A stretch of 36,195 nucleotides of DNA from SIG291 sp045543455 (GCA_045543455.1 JAZQMK010000030.1:1-36195), one strand, 5' to 3'. Shown: positions 22,599 to 30,876, counted from the first letter of the stretch. The notes: generated by a model not told the origin, from the letters alone. A program made the numbers and translations.

Positions 22599-22829
22599 AT
22601 GGATAAGAAGAAGAAAATATTAATAATTATAACAGTAATATTGGTGCTTATATTTGCAGTTGTAATTGGGCTTGAATTAAGCAAAAAGGATAAGGAAAGC
22701 CAAACAACAGCACCACAGCAGACAAGTGTAGTAAGTCAGGAAACAACAACAAAGGCAGGCATTGAAATTAAGACAAATGCCGCAGATGAAGGCTTTGGCG
22801 ATTTGATTCCACTTGATCCGGTGAAATAA
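22599..22829 (+). CDS. Small single-pass membrane protein
   Basis: A 76-residue protein with a basic start (MDKKKKI), one membrane span (about 7-26) and a Thr/Gln/Ser-rich extracytoplasmic tail ending FGDLIPLDPVK. No family is recognised. ACAGGAGG lies before the ATG. The stop overlaps the start of the HprK-like gene (TAATG). It could be an export accessory or another exported peptide; the sequence does not decide. Confidence 0.7.
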   Translation: MDKKKKILIIITVILVLIFAVVIGLELSKKDKESQTTAPQQTSVVSQETTTKAGIEIKTNAADEGFGDLIPLDPVK

Positions 22830-23545
22830 TGAGAGTGGCAATAGCAGACTGTGTATTTGATATAAAGGCAAAATATGATTATATGAAGGACTTTATGAAA
22901 GAATATATAGTCGATGATAATGAAGAATTAAAGTTTAATATACCCAAACTTAAGGTTAGTGAAGAAGAAATAGAATATGAGCAGGAAGGATATGAGGAAC
23001 GCTTTGACAGAGGCTATTTAGAAACCTTAGCCATACTTAGGAAGCTGTCAGAATATCTTTCTTTGCAAAATGTAATATTGTTTCACGGAGTTGCAATGAC
23101 ATATAAAGAGCAATGTTATATAATCTCTGCAAAAAGTGGAACTGGTAAATCTACACATGCGGCTTTGTGGAAAAAATATGTGACTGATGGACAGGTGGAT
23201 ATAATTAACGGTGATAAGCCATTTATAAGAATGGAAGAAGATACATTTACTGTATATGGAACACCATGGTGTGGCAAGGAAGGCTATCACATCAATAAAA
23301 AAGCACCACTTGCAGGAATTATATTTATTGAGCGTGGTACTGATAATGTTATAGAAAAGGCAGATGAAAGATTTGCTGTTGAACAATTATTCAGACAGAT
23401 ACATATGACTAATCAGGGCGCTGCTAATGTTCTTGGTGTATGTGACAGAATAATAAAAAAAGTACCTATTTACAGGCTGAGCTGTGATATGTCAAGAAAA
23501 GCAGTAGAAGTTTCTTTTAAAGGAGTGACTAATAATACATTATGA
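22829..23545 (+). CDS. HprK-like P-loop kinase (peptide cassette type)
   Basis: A 238-residue protein with an HPr-kinase-like P loop SAKSGTGKST (100-109), preceded by LFHGVAM and followed by NGDKP (127-131), the HprK-type Asp-containing block, and a GTPWCGKEG stretch. It lacks the N-terminal HPr(Ser)-kinase domain and is shorter than true HprK. Related stand-alone kinases occur in lasso-peptide clusters (paeninodin type), where they phosphorylate the precursor, and in the SynChlorMet cassette (ScmC). It overlaps both neighbours by a few bases, the following one being the PqqD gene. Phosphorylation of a Ser/Thr in the 55-aa peptides is a reasonable hypothesis, not shown. Confidence 0.8.
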   Translation: MRVAIADCVFDIKAKYDYMKDFMKEYIVDDNEELKFNIPKLKVSEEEIEYEQEGYEERFDRGYLETLAILRKLSEYLSLQNVILFHGVAMTYKEQCYIISAKSGTGKSTHAALWKKYVTDGQVDIINGDKPFIRMEEDTFTVYGTPWCGKEGYHINKKAPLAGIIFIERGTDNVIEKADERFAVEQLFRQIHMTNQGAANVLGVCDRIIKKVPIYRLSCDMSRKAVEVSFKGVTNNTL

Positions 23546-23808
23546 AATTAAAAAATGGTATAGTACAGTCTAAAATCGGTAATGATTATGTGGCTGTGGC
23601 AACAAAAGAAGCAGGCGAAAAATTTAACGGAATGATAAGAAATAATGCAACTGCGGCATTTTTGGTGGATAAAATGATGGAGGATACAACAGTGGATAAG
23701 CTGGTGGATGCTCTTTTAGAAACCTATGATGTATCAAGAGAGGTTGCAAAAAAAGATGTAGAAAATGTTGTTGATGCGTTTAGAAAGGCCGGATTGCTGG
23801 ATGAATAA
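23542..23808 (+). CDS. PqqD family protein (RiPP recognition element)
   Basis: An 88-residue protein of the PqqD family: an N-terminal beta part (LKNGIVQSKIGNDYVAV, then FNGMIRNNATAAFLVDKM, broken here) and a winged-helix C-terminal part (VDALLETYDVSREVAKKDVENVV, then DAFRKAGLLDE), with the family's typical 'D-V-x-x-F-x-x-L' ending. PqqD-like proteins bind leader peptides and hand them to modifying enzymes. The ATG overlaps the kinase stop (ATGA), and the gene overlaps the following peptidase gene by 8 bp. It is the clearest sign that this operon handles a ribosomal peptide. Confidence 0.88.
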   Translation: MKLKNGIVQSKIGNDYVAVATKEAGEKFNGMIRNNATAAFLVDKMMEDTTVDKLVDALLETYDVSREVAKKDVENVVDAFRKAGLLDE

Positions 23809-24235
23809 TTCTACAATAGAAGAAGAATTGAATGTAAAAGGCAATATCACTAGTACAAATGTAGGTGACAGTATGATGCCACTTTTAAGACAGGGTAAGG
23901 ATATGATGTATATTGAAAAATATACAGGCGGTCTTAAAAAATATGATGTTCCATTATATAAAAGAGATAGTGGACAGTATGTATTACATCGTTGTATAAA
24001 AAGTGGTAAGGCCGGTTATGTCATGTGTGGAGATAATCGTTATACAAGAGAATATGGTATAACGGATGCACATATAATAGGCATTTTAAAAGGTGTAATA
24101 AAGGACGGGAAATTTATTTCCACTGACGACAAGAAATATAAAATGTATTCACATTATATATGTGATTTGTTTTATGTTAGAGCATTGTATTTGCGTATTA
24201 AGTTTAAGATAATGCGAATGAGAAAGAAGCGATAA
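23801..24235 (+). CDS. S24/S26-type peptidase-like protein
   Basis: A 144-residue protein with the signal-peptidase/LexA fold signature: VGDSMMPLL (nucleophile Ser24), YVLHRC (His63 where type I signal peptidases of bacteria have Lys) and GDNR (77-80). His at the second position is as in ER-type (SipW-like) signal peptidases. A C-terminal hydrophobic/basic stretch (about 120-144) may associate with the membrane. The ATG at 23801 lies in frame after the longer opening at 23765, which would extend deep into the PqqD gene. Such proteins recur in PqqD/HprK-like cassettes and could remove the leader; this is inference. Confidence 0.78.
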   Translation: MNNSTIEEELNVKGNITSTNVGDSMMPLLRQGKDMMYIEKYTGGLKKYDVPLYKRDSGQYVLHRCIKSGKAGYVMCGDNRYTREYGITDAHIIGILKGVIKDGKFISTDDKKYKMYSHYICDLFYVRALYLRIKFKIMRMRKKR

Positions 24236-24236
24236 G

Positions 24237-25880
24237 ATGACACTTAAATGGATTATAAAGGAGAACAAGCATCAGACAGGGAAAGTGGTAGCACTTTCTC
24301 TTATTGGTATGCTTAACTCTTTTTTAGGTGTTATGCTTGCGTTGTTGTTGCGCAATATAATTGATGCTGCAGTGGCTAAAAATATGGCAAAATTTCAGGA
24401 TTGGGTAATAATAACCTTCTTTGTTATTGTGGCACTTGTGATTACCAGATATATTTTGTCATATATGGAGGAATATTCAAGAGCTACAGCGGAAAATGCC
24501 CTAAAAAGCAAAATGCTTGATGTTGTATTTACAAGAGATTATAGTGAAATTTCAAAATATCATACCGGCGAGCTTATGAATAGGTTAAATAATGATGTGT
24601 CAACCATAACAAACAGTGTGGTAAGTCTTGTTCCCGCATTGCTTTCTATGGTGGTAAAGCTTGTCAGTGTAATTGTAGTGTTATTTGTACTGGATTGGAG
24701 ATTTTCTCTGGTATTTCTTGCAGGCGGTATGATAATTATCCTTATGAGTACGGTATTTAGAAAGAAAATGAAGCATTATCATAAAAGAGTTTCAGAAGAA
24801 AATGGTAAGCTTCGTTCTTTTATGCAGGAAGCTTTGGAAAATGTTGTAGTAATAAAGGCATTTTCTGCAAAGGCTGCGGTTGAAAATGAAAATGATTATA
24901 ATCTGTCAGCATACAAAGATATGCGAATGAAGAAAAATAAGTTTTCTAATATTTTGCATACCGGTTTTACCGGACTTATGAATTTTGGATTTTTATTTGG
25001 AATTGTATGGTGCGGCTATGGAATGGTTAAGGGTGCGATTTCATATGGTACTTTATTTGCTGTGTGGCAATTGATTGGTCAGCTTCAGGCACCATTAAGT
25101 GGCATTTCTGCCATAATTCCACAATACTATTCAATGTTAGCGTCTGCGGAGCGACTGATAGAATTATGTGATATTGAAGAAAAATATGAAGAAAAAGAAG
25201 CTATAGACAGCTTTGAGACCCTAGAAGGGCACTCTATTACCATGTCCTATACAAATGAGGGCGAAAATGTCTTAGAAGATGCTTCATTTACTATAAAAAA
25301 AGGCGAATTTATAGCAGTTACCGGTTCGTCAGGAATTGGAAAAAGTACATTTATAAAATTACTTTTAGGCCTATATCCGGTAAAGCAGGGAGAATTTGTG
25401 ATGTATGAAAATGGCGACGAAAAACAAGCCATGAATAGCAGCTTATTTTCATATGTGCCTCAGGGTAATGCCTTAATGGCAGGAAGCGTTGTAAAGGTAG
25501 TTACAATGTATAAGGAAAATCTTGAGAAGGAAGATTACGAAGCCGTAAAGAGAGCATGTGAGCTTGCGTGTGCAACTGAATTCATTGAAGAATTGCCAAA
25601 TGGCTATGACAGCATTTTAGGAGAGAGAGGCCAGGGTCTGTCAGAGGGCCAGATGCAGCGTATAGCTATAGCGAGAGCTTTGTATTATGATGCTCCGGTT
25701 ATACTTTTAGACGAGGCAACTTCAGCACTTGATGAGGTAACAGAGCTTAAGGTTCTTGAAAATATTAAAAAGCTTACGGATAAGACCATAATTATAATTA
25801 CTCATAGAAATGCAGCCTTTAAATTCTGCGATAGGACGATTACTTTAGCGGATAAGAAAATTGTGGAGGTAGGAAGATAA
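24237..25880 (+). CDS. ABC exporter (fused membrane and ATPase domains)
   Basis: A 547-residue half-transporter: a six-span type I exporter domain (about residues 1-310) and an ATPase with Walker A GSSGIGKST (363-371), signature LSEGQ (468-472) and Walker B VILLDEATSALD (Asp492, Glu493). There is no N-terminal C39 peptidase domain, so any leader removal must come from another protein, such as the S24/S26-like one upstream. It starts 1 bp after that gene's stop. Export of the modified 55-aa peptide is the likely role in context. Confidence 0.9.
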   Translation: MTLKWIIKENKHQTGKVVALSLIGMLNSFLGVMLALLLRNIIDAAVAKNMAKFQDWVIITFFVIVALVITRYILSYMEEYSRATAENALKSKMLDVVFTRDYSEISKYHTGELMNRLNNDVSTITNSVVSLVPALLSMVVKLVSVIVVLFVLDWRFSLVFLAGGMIIILMSTVFRKKMKHYHKRVSEENGKLRSFMQEALENVVVIKAFSAKAAVENENDYNLSAYKDMRMKKNKFSNILHTGFTGLMNFGFLFGIVWCGYGMVKGAISYGTLFAVWQLIGQLQAPLSGISAIIPQYYSMLASAERLIELCDIEEKYEEKEAIDSFETLEGHSITMSYTNEGENVLEDASFTIKKGEFIAVTGSSGIGKSTFIKLLLGLYPVKQGEFVMYENGDEKQAMNSSLFSYVPQGNALMAGSVVKVVTMYKENLEKEDYEAVKRACELACATEFIEELPNGYDSILGERGQGLSEGQMQRIAIARALYYDAPVILLDEATSALDEVTELKVLENIKKLTDKTIIIITHRNAAFKFCDRTITLADKKIVEVGR

Positions 25881-26992
25881 TGATTTTTAGACTTTCTGTT
25901 GCAGCCTTAACAAATAAATATGATAAAAGTGAATTTACCAGTTTGACAAAGGAAGACTGGACGAAAATATATGATTTAGCCACAGAACAGTCTGTTGCTT
26001 CTCTTATATACACTGTAGCTAGTGACTATATTAAGGAATTTAGTGAACTTAATGGCAGGTGGCAGCTAACAGCCCAGCAAAGTCTTGTAAAAGAGCTTTC
26101 CTTTGATGCAGAAAGAGGACGTATTTTAGAAGAAATGGAAAAGGCTAAGATAAAATATCTTCCCCTAAAAGGAGTTATTATTAATAAACTTTATCCAATG
26201 CCCGGATTAAGACAATTTGCAGATAATGATATTTTATATGCCGGCGCAGAGCCAAAGACACTTGAGAAAATAATGAATGCTCTTGGGTATAAGACAGTAT
26301 TGTTAAGTGAAAATTCCAATCACGATATATATGAAAAAGAACCAATATATTCCTTTGAAATGCATAAGCAATTGCTTTCTAAGAAATCAAGCTATTATGA
26401 ATATTTCTTAAATGCCTGGGATAAGGCCATAAAGGATGATAATAATGAATATGGCTATCATATGAGTAAAGAAGATTTTTATATATATTTTCTTGCCCAT
26501 ATGCATAAACATTTTACTGGTGGCGGAACCGGGGTGCGTTCAATTAATGACTTGTATTTAATACAAAAAGATATGAATGACGTGGATATGGGGTATATAA
26601 AAGCCCAATTGGAAGAAATCGGTATATATGATTTTCATGTTGAAATGACAGATGTATGCAATTATTTATTTTATGGTGGTCCGCTAAATGAAAAAATCAA
26701 AGAAAATATGGGATATATTATTAGCTCAGCCACATATGGAACAAAGGAGCATATGGTAGACGGCAGATTAAAAGGCGAAAAGGGTGGAAATGTATTTAAG
26801 TATACTCTTTATCGCATTTTTCCACCATATAAAGAAGTTTGTATATATTTCCCTATTGTGGAAAAAGTGCCTGTGCTCTTGCCTTTTGCGTGGATTTATA
26901 GGATTATTAGGATGGCATTTGTTAAAGAAAGAAGAAAAGCCGTTATAATGGAAAGTAAGAAAGTAAAAAATAAGTTCTTAAAGAACAAGTGA
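25880..26992 (+). CDS. Nucleotidyltransferase family protein (PF14907-type)
   Basis: A 370-residue protein matching the NTP_transf_5 family: LPLKGVIINKLYPMPGLR followed by FADNDILY (D115 and D117 as metal ligands), then LEKIMNALGYK, with a later HMHKHF block. Members occur in lasso-peptide and other PqqD-associated clusters and are proposed to transfer a nucleotide to a peptide or protein. The ATG overlaps the ABC stop. It is the last gene of the operon before a strong terminator. A basic hydrophobic C terminus is present. Confidence 0.82.
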   Translation: MIFRLSVAALTNKYDKSEFTSLTKEDWTKIYDLATEQSVASLIYTVASDYIKEFSELNGRWQLTAQQSLVKELSFDAERGRILEEMEKAKIKYLPLKGVIINKLYPMPGLRQFADNDILYAGAEPKTLEKIMNALGYKTVLLSENSNHDIYEKEPIYSFEMHKQLLSKKSSYYEYFLNAWDKAIKDDNNEYGYHMSKEDFYIYFLAHMHKHFTGGGTGVRSINDLYLIQKDMNDVDMGYIKAQLEEIGIYDFHVEMTDVCNYLFYGGPLNEKIKENMGYIISSATYGTKEHMVDGRLKGEKGGNVFKYTLYRIFPPYKEVCIYFPIVEKVPVLLPFAWIYRIIRMAFVKERRKAVIMESKKVKNKFLKNK

Positions 26993-27005
26993 TAAAAACG
27001 CCTTT

Positions 27006-27046
27006 TACACCATCATACAATAGGTTATTGTGTGGTGGTGTATTTA
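27006..27046 (+). terminator. Intrinsic terminator after the cassette
   Basis: A 17-bp stem (27006-27022 with 27026-27042) with two wobble pairs and a 3-nt loop, followed by TTTAT. It closes the operon that begins at 21420. Confidence 0.85.
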
Positions 27047-27083
27047 TATTGTAAAATTTTTAATGTTTTTCGTTAAAAAGTTG

Positions 27084-27112
27084 TTGACAAACGAAAAATG
27101 ATGTTGTATTAT
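27084..27112 (+). promoter_or_regulatory. Strong sigma-A promoter with flanking dyads
   Basis: TTGACA (27084-27089), a 17-bp spacer and TATTAT (27107-27112). An inverted repeat TTTTTCGTT (27066-27074) and AACGAAAAA (27090-27098) brackets the -35, so binding there would block the polymerase. Confidence 0.8.
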
Positions 27113-27123
27113 ATATTTAACGA

Positions 27124-27140
27124 TAAACATTAAATGTTTA
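27124..27140 (+). promoter_or_regulatory. Perfect 17-bp dyad downstream of the -10
   Basis: TAAACATT-A-AATGTTTA is a perfect palindrome 11 bp after the -10 box, near the expected transcript start. It is a likely operator, perhaps for the XRE protein encoded in the same unit. Confidence 0.5.
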
Positions 27141-27202
27141 ATGGATATCGTAAGCATGCTTTTTTATACATATTATATTTTATTTTAAAGGAGATTAAAA
27201 TT

Positions 27203-27889
27203 ATGAAAGAAACAGCAATAAAAAAGATTAACAGTTTTGGTAAGATTGGATGCATTATAACTAATATCGCAAAGGTATTTCTTGTATTAGGAATGGCTTT
27301 ACTTATAGGCTTTGGTATATTTTGCGTAGTGTTCCCAGATGATTTTTTAAATATCACATTTGATACTAAGGCAAATATAACAGTTGATATGGAAGCTATA
27401 GGTCAGACTATTGATGATATTGATGAAGAAAAATTTAAATCAGTTACTTTTTCAGCAAACGGTCAGGAGTATGGCGATGGTGAAATTACAGTTGATGGCA
27501 ATAAGTTTATGGTAGATGCAAAAGCAGATGGTCTTTCATTTTCATTTAGAAAAGGCGGCTTAATTATGTTTGGAGCAGTCATCGAGATGGCAGTTATATT
27601 TGTTGTATTCATTTTTGTTGGCAGATTATGTAAGGCGCTTCGTAAGTGTGAAACACCATTTGAAGAAAATGTAATTAATAAAATTAAGGCGGTAGGATAT
27701 TCCTTGATTCCAATGGTGGTTTTATCATCAATTGAGGATTCTATTATGGGAAGCATTTTAAGTGGTGGATTAACTATATATTTTAATATTGAATTCCAGT
27801 ATATTATTATTATGGCTATTGTATTTGCCCTTGCATATATATTTAATTACGGTGCAATACTTCAACAGGAATCTGATGAAACATTATAA
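27203..27889 (+). CDS. DUF2975 domain-containing membrane protein
   Basis: A 228-residue protein with spans at about 20-45, 115-140, 165-185 and 195-215, a DUF2975 protein by its layout and closing motif (IFNYGAILQQESDETL) and the ETPFEENVINKIKAVGYSLIP block (split here as two parts around INKI). Function unknown. AAAGGAG precedes the ATG at 27203; the frame extends upstream but without a ribosome site. DUF2975 genes are regularly paired with a small XRE regulator, as here. Confidence 0.82.
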   Translation: MKETAIKKINSFGKIGCIITNIAKVFLVLGMALLIGFGIFCVVFPDDFLNITFDTKANITVDMEAIGQTIDDIDEEKFKSVTFSANGQEYGDGEITVDGNKFMVDAKADGLSFSFRKGGLIMFGAVIEMAVIFVVFIFVGRLCKALRKCETPFEENVINKIKAVGYSLIPMVVLSSIEDSIMGSILSGGLTIYFNIEFQYIIIMAIVFALAYIFNYGAILQQESDETL

Positions 27890-27904
27890 AAAGTGGGTGA
27901 TGCT

Positions 27905-28117
27905 ATGGGTAAGATTATTTTAAGATTAGATCGCGTTATGGCGGATAGGAAGATGAGCTTAAATGAACTCTCAGAAAAGGTTGGTGTATCTAACGTTAAC
28001 CTTTCTAAGATGAAAACGGGTAAAATCAGTGCTATAAGATTTAGTACATTAGAAGCAGTGTGCGAAGCACTTGACTGTCAGCCCGGTGATATATTAGAAT
28101 ATGTATCAGAAGAGTAA
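27905..28117 (+). CDS. Small XRE-family regulator (YozG-like)
   Basis: A 70-residue Cro/CI-type helix-turn-helix protein, starting MGKIILRLDRVMADRKMSLN, with the recognition region VSNVNLSKMKTGKISAIRF and the ending ALDCQPGDILEYV. This is the YozG-like partner found with DUF2975. ATG at 27905 has a GGGTGAT ribosome site just upstream; the GTG at 27893 is less likely. It lies 15 bp after the DUF2975 stop and probably represses its own operon via the dyads near 27066-27140 (inference). Confidence 0.88.
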   Translation: MGKIILRLDRVMADRKMSLNELSEKVGVSNVNLSKMKTGKISAIRFSTLEAVCEALDCQPGDILEYVSEE

Positions 28118-28136
28118 TTAACTGAGGTGATGTACG

Positions 28137-28838
28137 ATGGTCAGATTTGCAATATGCGATGATGATGCAGCTTATATGAAAAAGATTGTTAAGATAATAA
28201 AAGAAACATATGAGAAGATGTCAGGCGCTGATGAGCCTTGCGAATGCATTTTATACAATTCCGGCAAAGAGCTTATTGACAATTTCATAGAAGATAAGAT
28301 TGATATATTTTTCTTAGATATTGAGTGCGGAGACGATTTAGGCTTTGATATTGCAAAAGAACTGCAAAAGCAAAGAAAAGATCCGGGCATCGTATACATT
28401 ACCAATCATGAAAATTATATGGCTAAGGCATTTGTATGCAGACCACTTGGTTTTATATGCAAAAAAACTGTTAAAGAAGGCATAGAAATGCCTATGCTAA
28501 ATATACTTGAATATCTTGGAGAAAGAAGGCAAAAACTTACCTTTGAAGATAGAAAGGGAGAGTTTACCTTATTTGTCAGCGATATAATTGTTGTTGAGAT
28601 ATTTGGAAGAGATGTTCAGATAACACTTATGGACAAGAAGATAGAGTGTTTAGGACCATTGCAAAAATACGAAGAAGGTCTTATAAAATATGGTTTTATA
28701 CAGATTGCAAGAGGTATTTTTGTTAACAAAAAATATATTAGTAAAATTAAAGGAAATGAGATATACTTAGCAGAAAAAATAAGGTATAATATAAGTCGTA
28801 GACGAATGTTAGAGGTCGAAAGAATTTGGAAAGGGTAG
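28137..28838 (+). CDS. LytTR-family response regulator
   Basis: A 233-residue response regulator. The receiver domain has the acidic pair D8/D9 (ICDDD), phospho-acceptor D61 (FFLDIE) and a Lys near 105 (FICKK). The C-terminal LytTR DNA-binding domain shows VVEIFGRDVQITL, FIQIARGIFVNKKYI and the closing RRRMLEV. AgrA- and BlpR-type regulators of this group answer peptide or cell-density signals. GGTGATG precedes the ATG. The kinase gene follows after 7 bp. Confidence 0.92.
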   Translation: MVRFAICDDDAAYMKKIVKIIKETYEKMSGADEPCECILYNSGKELIDNFIEDKIDIFFLDIECGDDLGFDIAKELQKQRKDPGIVYITNHENYMAKAFVCRPLGFICKKTVKEGIEMPMLNILEYLGERRQKLTFEDRKGEFTLFVSDIIVVEIFGRDVQITLMDKKIECLGPLQKYEEGLIKYGFIQIARGIFVNKKYISKIKGNEIYLAEKIRYNISRRRMLEVERIWKG

Positions 28839-28845
28839 ACTTTAG

Positions 28846-30159
28846 ATGTACCGTATTTTTGAACTGGCAGTAAATGTGTTCCAAAGCTTTATGATTACAC
28901 ATTTTCTTATAAAATGTCTTAGAATAAAGGCAAATAGAAGAAGTACCAAAACGGAATATGTTATAGGCTTTGCGTGGATGATGTTATATCTTTGCGTGCT
29001 TGATAGATTATTAATCTTTGAACGCATGGGTATATTTGCCACAATACTTATAACCATGGCGTTTTGCGTACTTTTTTTAGGTGGAACATTTTTTGAAAAA
29101 TTATTTTACGGACATTTGATGATAGGCGGTTTAGAATTTTCATCAATACTTGGTATTGGGCTAATCAGTCTTGCAACAGGTCTTACAAGCCTTGGCGTAA
29201 TAGAGCCAAATACACTTACAAGATATGTGGCAGAGCTTACGGCACAGTTATTTTTATATGTATACTTAAGTATAATTATAAAAGTAAGAAAGTACTGTGA
29301 AAACAGCGATTCTAAGTACATTAACATTTTATCGGTAGTTCCAATGCTGTCGGTAATTGTATGCAGCCTTGTGCTTTATAGCGATAATGCCAGTCAGAGA
29401 GTCCGCACAGTTTATACGGCGTGGGCAGTTGTTGGCGTGGTGGTTATTAACGTTATTTGCATAATTCTGCTCATTATGGAAAATAAAATGTATGCGGAAA
29501 AAATGCGTGAAAAGATACTTTTAAATGCCTACGAACAAAAAGAAAAGGACGTTGAATCCATCCTTGAGATAAAGCGAGAAACAGATAAACTGCGTCATGA
29601 TATAAAGAAGATTTTGACCGTAACTGCTGAACTGATAGATGACAAAGAATATACAAAGGCTTCAGAGCTTTTGCATCAATATATCGATAACAGAGACCTG
29701 ACAAAGGAAGTATATATAAACAGTGGAAACGTGCTCTTAGATTATATGCTTAACCGCAAGATAAAACAGTGCAAGGAAGCCGATATAGAAAGCAAATGCT
29801 TTATTATGGGTACAATAAGTGGTATAGAGGATGTAGATATGTACATTCTTTTGGAAAATTTAATTGATAATGCCATAGAAGCCACTTCAAAAGCAAAAAA
29901 ACCACGAGTGGACCTTAATATATATGCAAATGAAAATAGCACAGAGGTCATCTTAGGTAATTCAGTAGAAAACGATGTATTAAAGGACAATCCTAATCTT
30001 AAAACAACAAAACCAGAAAAAGACAAGCACGGACTTGGCCTTGAAAATGTAAGAGATGTGGTAAAAAAATATAATGGAATAATGACATACAAGATGAAAA
30101 TGGAAGGATATATAGAATTTAGGGTAGTGTTGAAGGGAAAGAATAGATTGTTACCCTAA
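28846..30159 (+). CDS. GHKL-type sensor histidine kinase
   Basis: A 437-residue kinase with about six N-terminal spans (to about residue 212), a coiled coil, the phospho-acceptor His251 in KLRHDIKKIL, the N box LLENLIDNAIEAT (Asn342) and the G box HGLGLENVRDVVKKYNG (from about 395). This is the AgrC/BlpH-type architecture. It probably phosphorylates the LytTR protein just upstream. The signal is unknown; a small peptide is common for this class. Confidence 0.92.
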   Translation: MYRIFELAVNVFQSFMITHFLIKCLRIKANRRSTKTEYVIGFAWMMLYLCVLDRLLIFERMGIFATILITMAFCVLFLGGTFFEKLFYGHLMIGGLEFSSILGIGLISLATGLTSLGVIEPNTLTRYVAELTAQLFLYVYLSIIIKVRKYCENSDSKYINILSVVPMLSVIVCSLVLYSDNASQRVRTVYTAWAVVGVVVINVICIILLIMENKMYAEKMREKILLNAYEQKEKDVESILEIKRETDKLRHDIKKILTVTAELIDDKEYTKASELLHQYIDNRDLTKEVYINSGNVLLDYMLNRKIKQCKEADIESKCFIMGTISGIEDVDMYILLENLIDNAIEATSKAKKPRVDLNIYANENSTEVILGNSVENDVLKDNPNLKTTKPEKDKHGLGLENVRDVVKKYNGIMTYKMKMEGYIEFRVVLKGKNRLLP

Positions 30160-30240
30160 GTAACACTAATGTTACAGTATGTATATAGACTATTTGGTTT
30201 TACGATGCTATGTTTTAGAAAAACAAAAGGAGGAACCAAA

Positions 30241-30876
30241 ATGACAATAGGTGAAAAAATCAAAGTATTAAGAAATGAGAAAGGAATTACTCAGGAGGCA
30301 CTGGCAGAAGAGCTTAATGTTTCGCGCTCTGCAATAGCCAAATGGGAAAGCAACAATGGAATACCTGAGATAAGCAACTTAAAATCAATTTCTCAAATTT
30401 TTAACGTAAGCTTAGATGAGCTCTTAGACAACGAAGTAGCAACCACGGATTTAGAAAGCAAGAAGGAAATAATTCAATCAGAATATGCAGGCTGGTATTG
30501 TACCATAAATCTTACCGGCTGGAATGACGGAGTGTCAAAGGCACTGGTATTAAGCGAGGATGAAGACTTTCTATTCTATCAAAAACAGGAAAAAAAGAAA
30601 ACAGTTTATGGAATGATTGGTAAAAAACATATTACCACTGTAGAAAGACACACACAGAACCCCGAAATACCTGATAATATAGACAGAAACTACTTTTGTG
30701 GTAAAAATGTATTTGTTGAAATCGCTTGTAAAGAGGGCTTAATAAAAGGCTTTTTTGATTTTAAAAGCGACGATTACAGAGACGTTACCATAAAAGCCTT
30801 TGAAAAAACAAAAATAATACTAAGCTTAGGAAGAGAACTGGATATTAACAACATCACAAAGATAGAAGAATTATAA
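30241..30876 (+). CDS. XRE-family regulator with unknown C-terminal domain
   Basis: A 211-residue protein with an N-terminal helix-turn-helix (MTIGEKIKVLRNEKGITQEA and on to VSRSAIAKWESNNGIPE), then about 130 residues of mixed beta structure I do not recognise. AAAGGAGGAAC precedes the ATG at 30241; the frame opens at 30169 but upstream residues are unlike the family. It lies 81 bp after the kinase. Probably a DNA-binding repressor. Confidence 0.82.
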   Translation: MTIGEKIKVLRNEKGITQEALAEELNVSRSAIAKWESNNGIPEISNLKSISQIFNVSLDELLDNEVATTDLESKKEIIQSEYAGWYCTINLTGWNDGVSKALVLSEDEDFLFYQKQEKKKTVYGMIGKKHITTVERHTQNPEIPDNIDRNYFCGKNVFVEIACKEGLIKGFFDFKSDDYRDVTIKAFEKTKIILSLGRELDINNITKIEEL

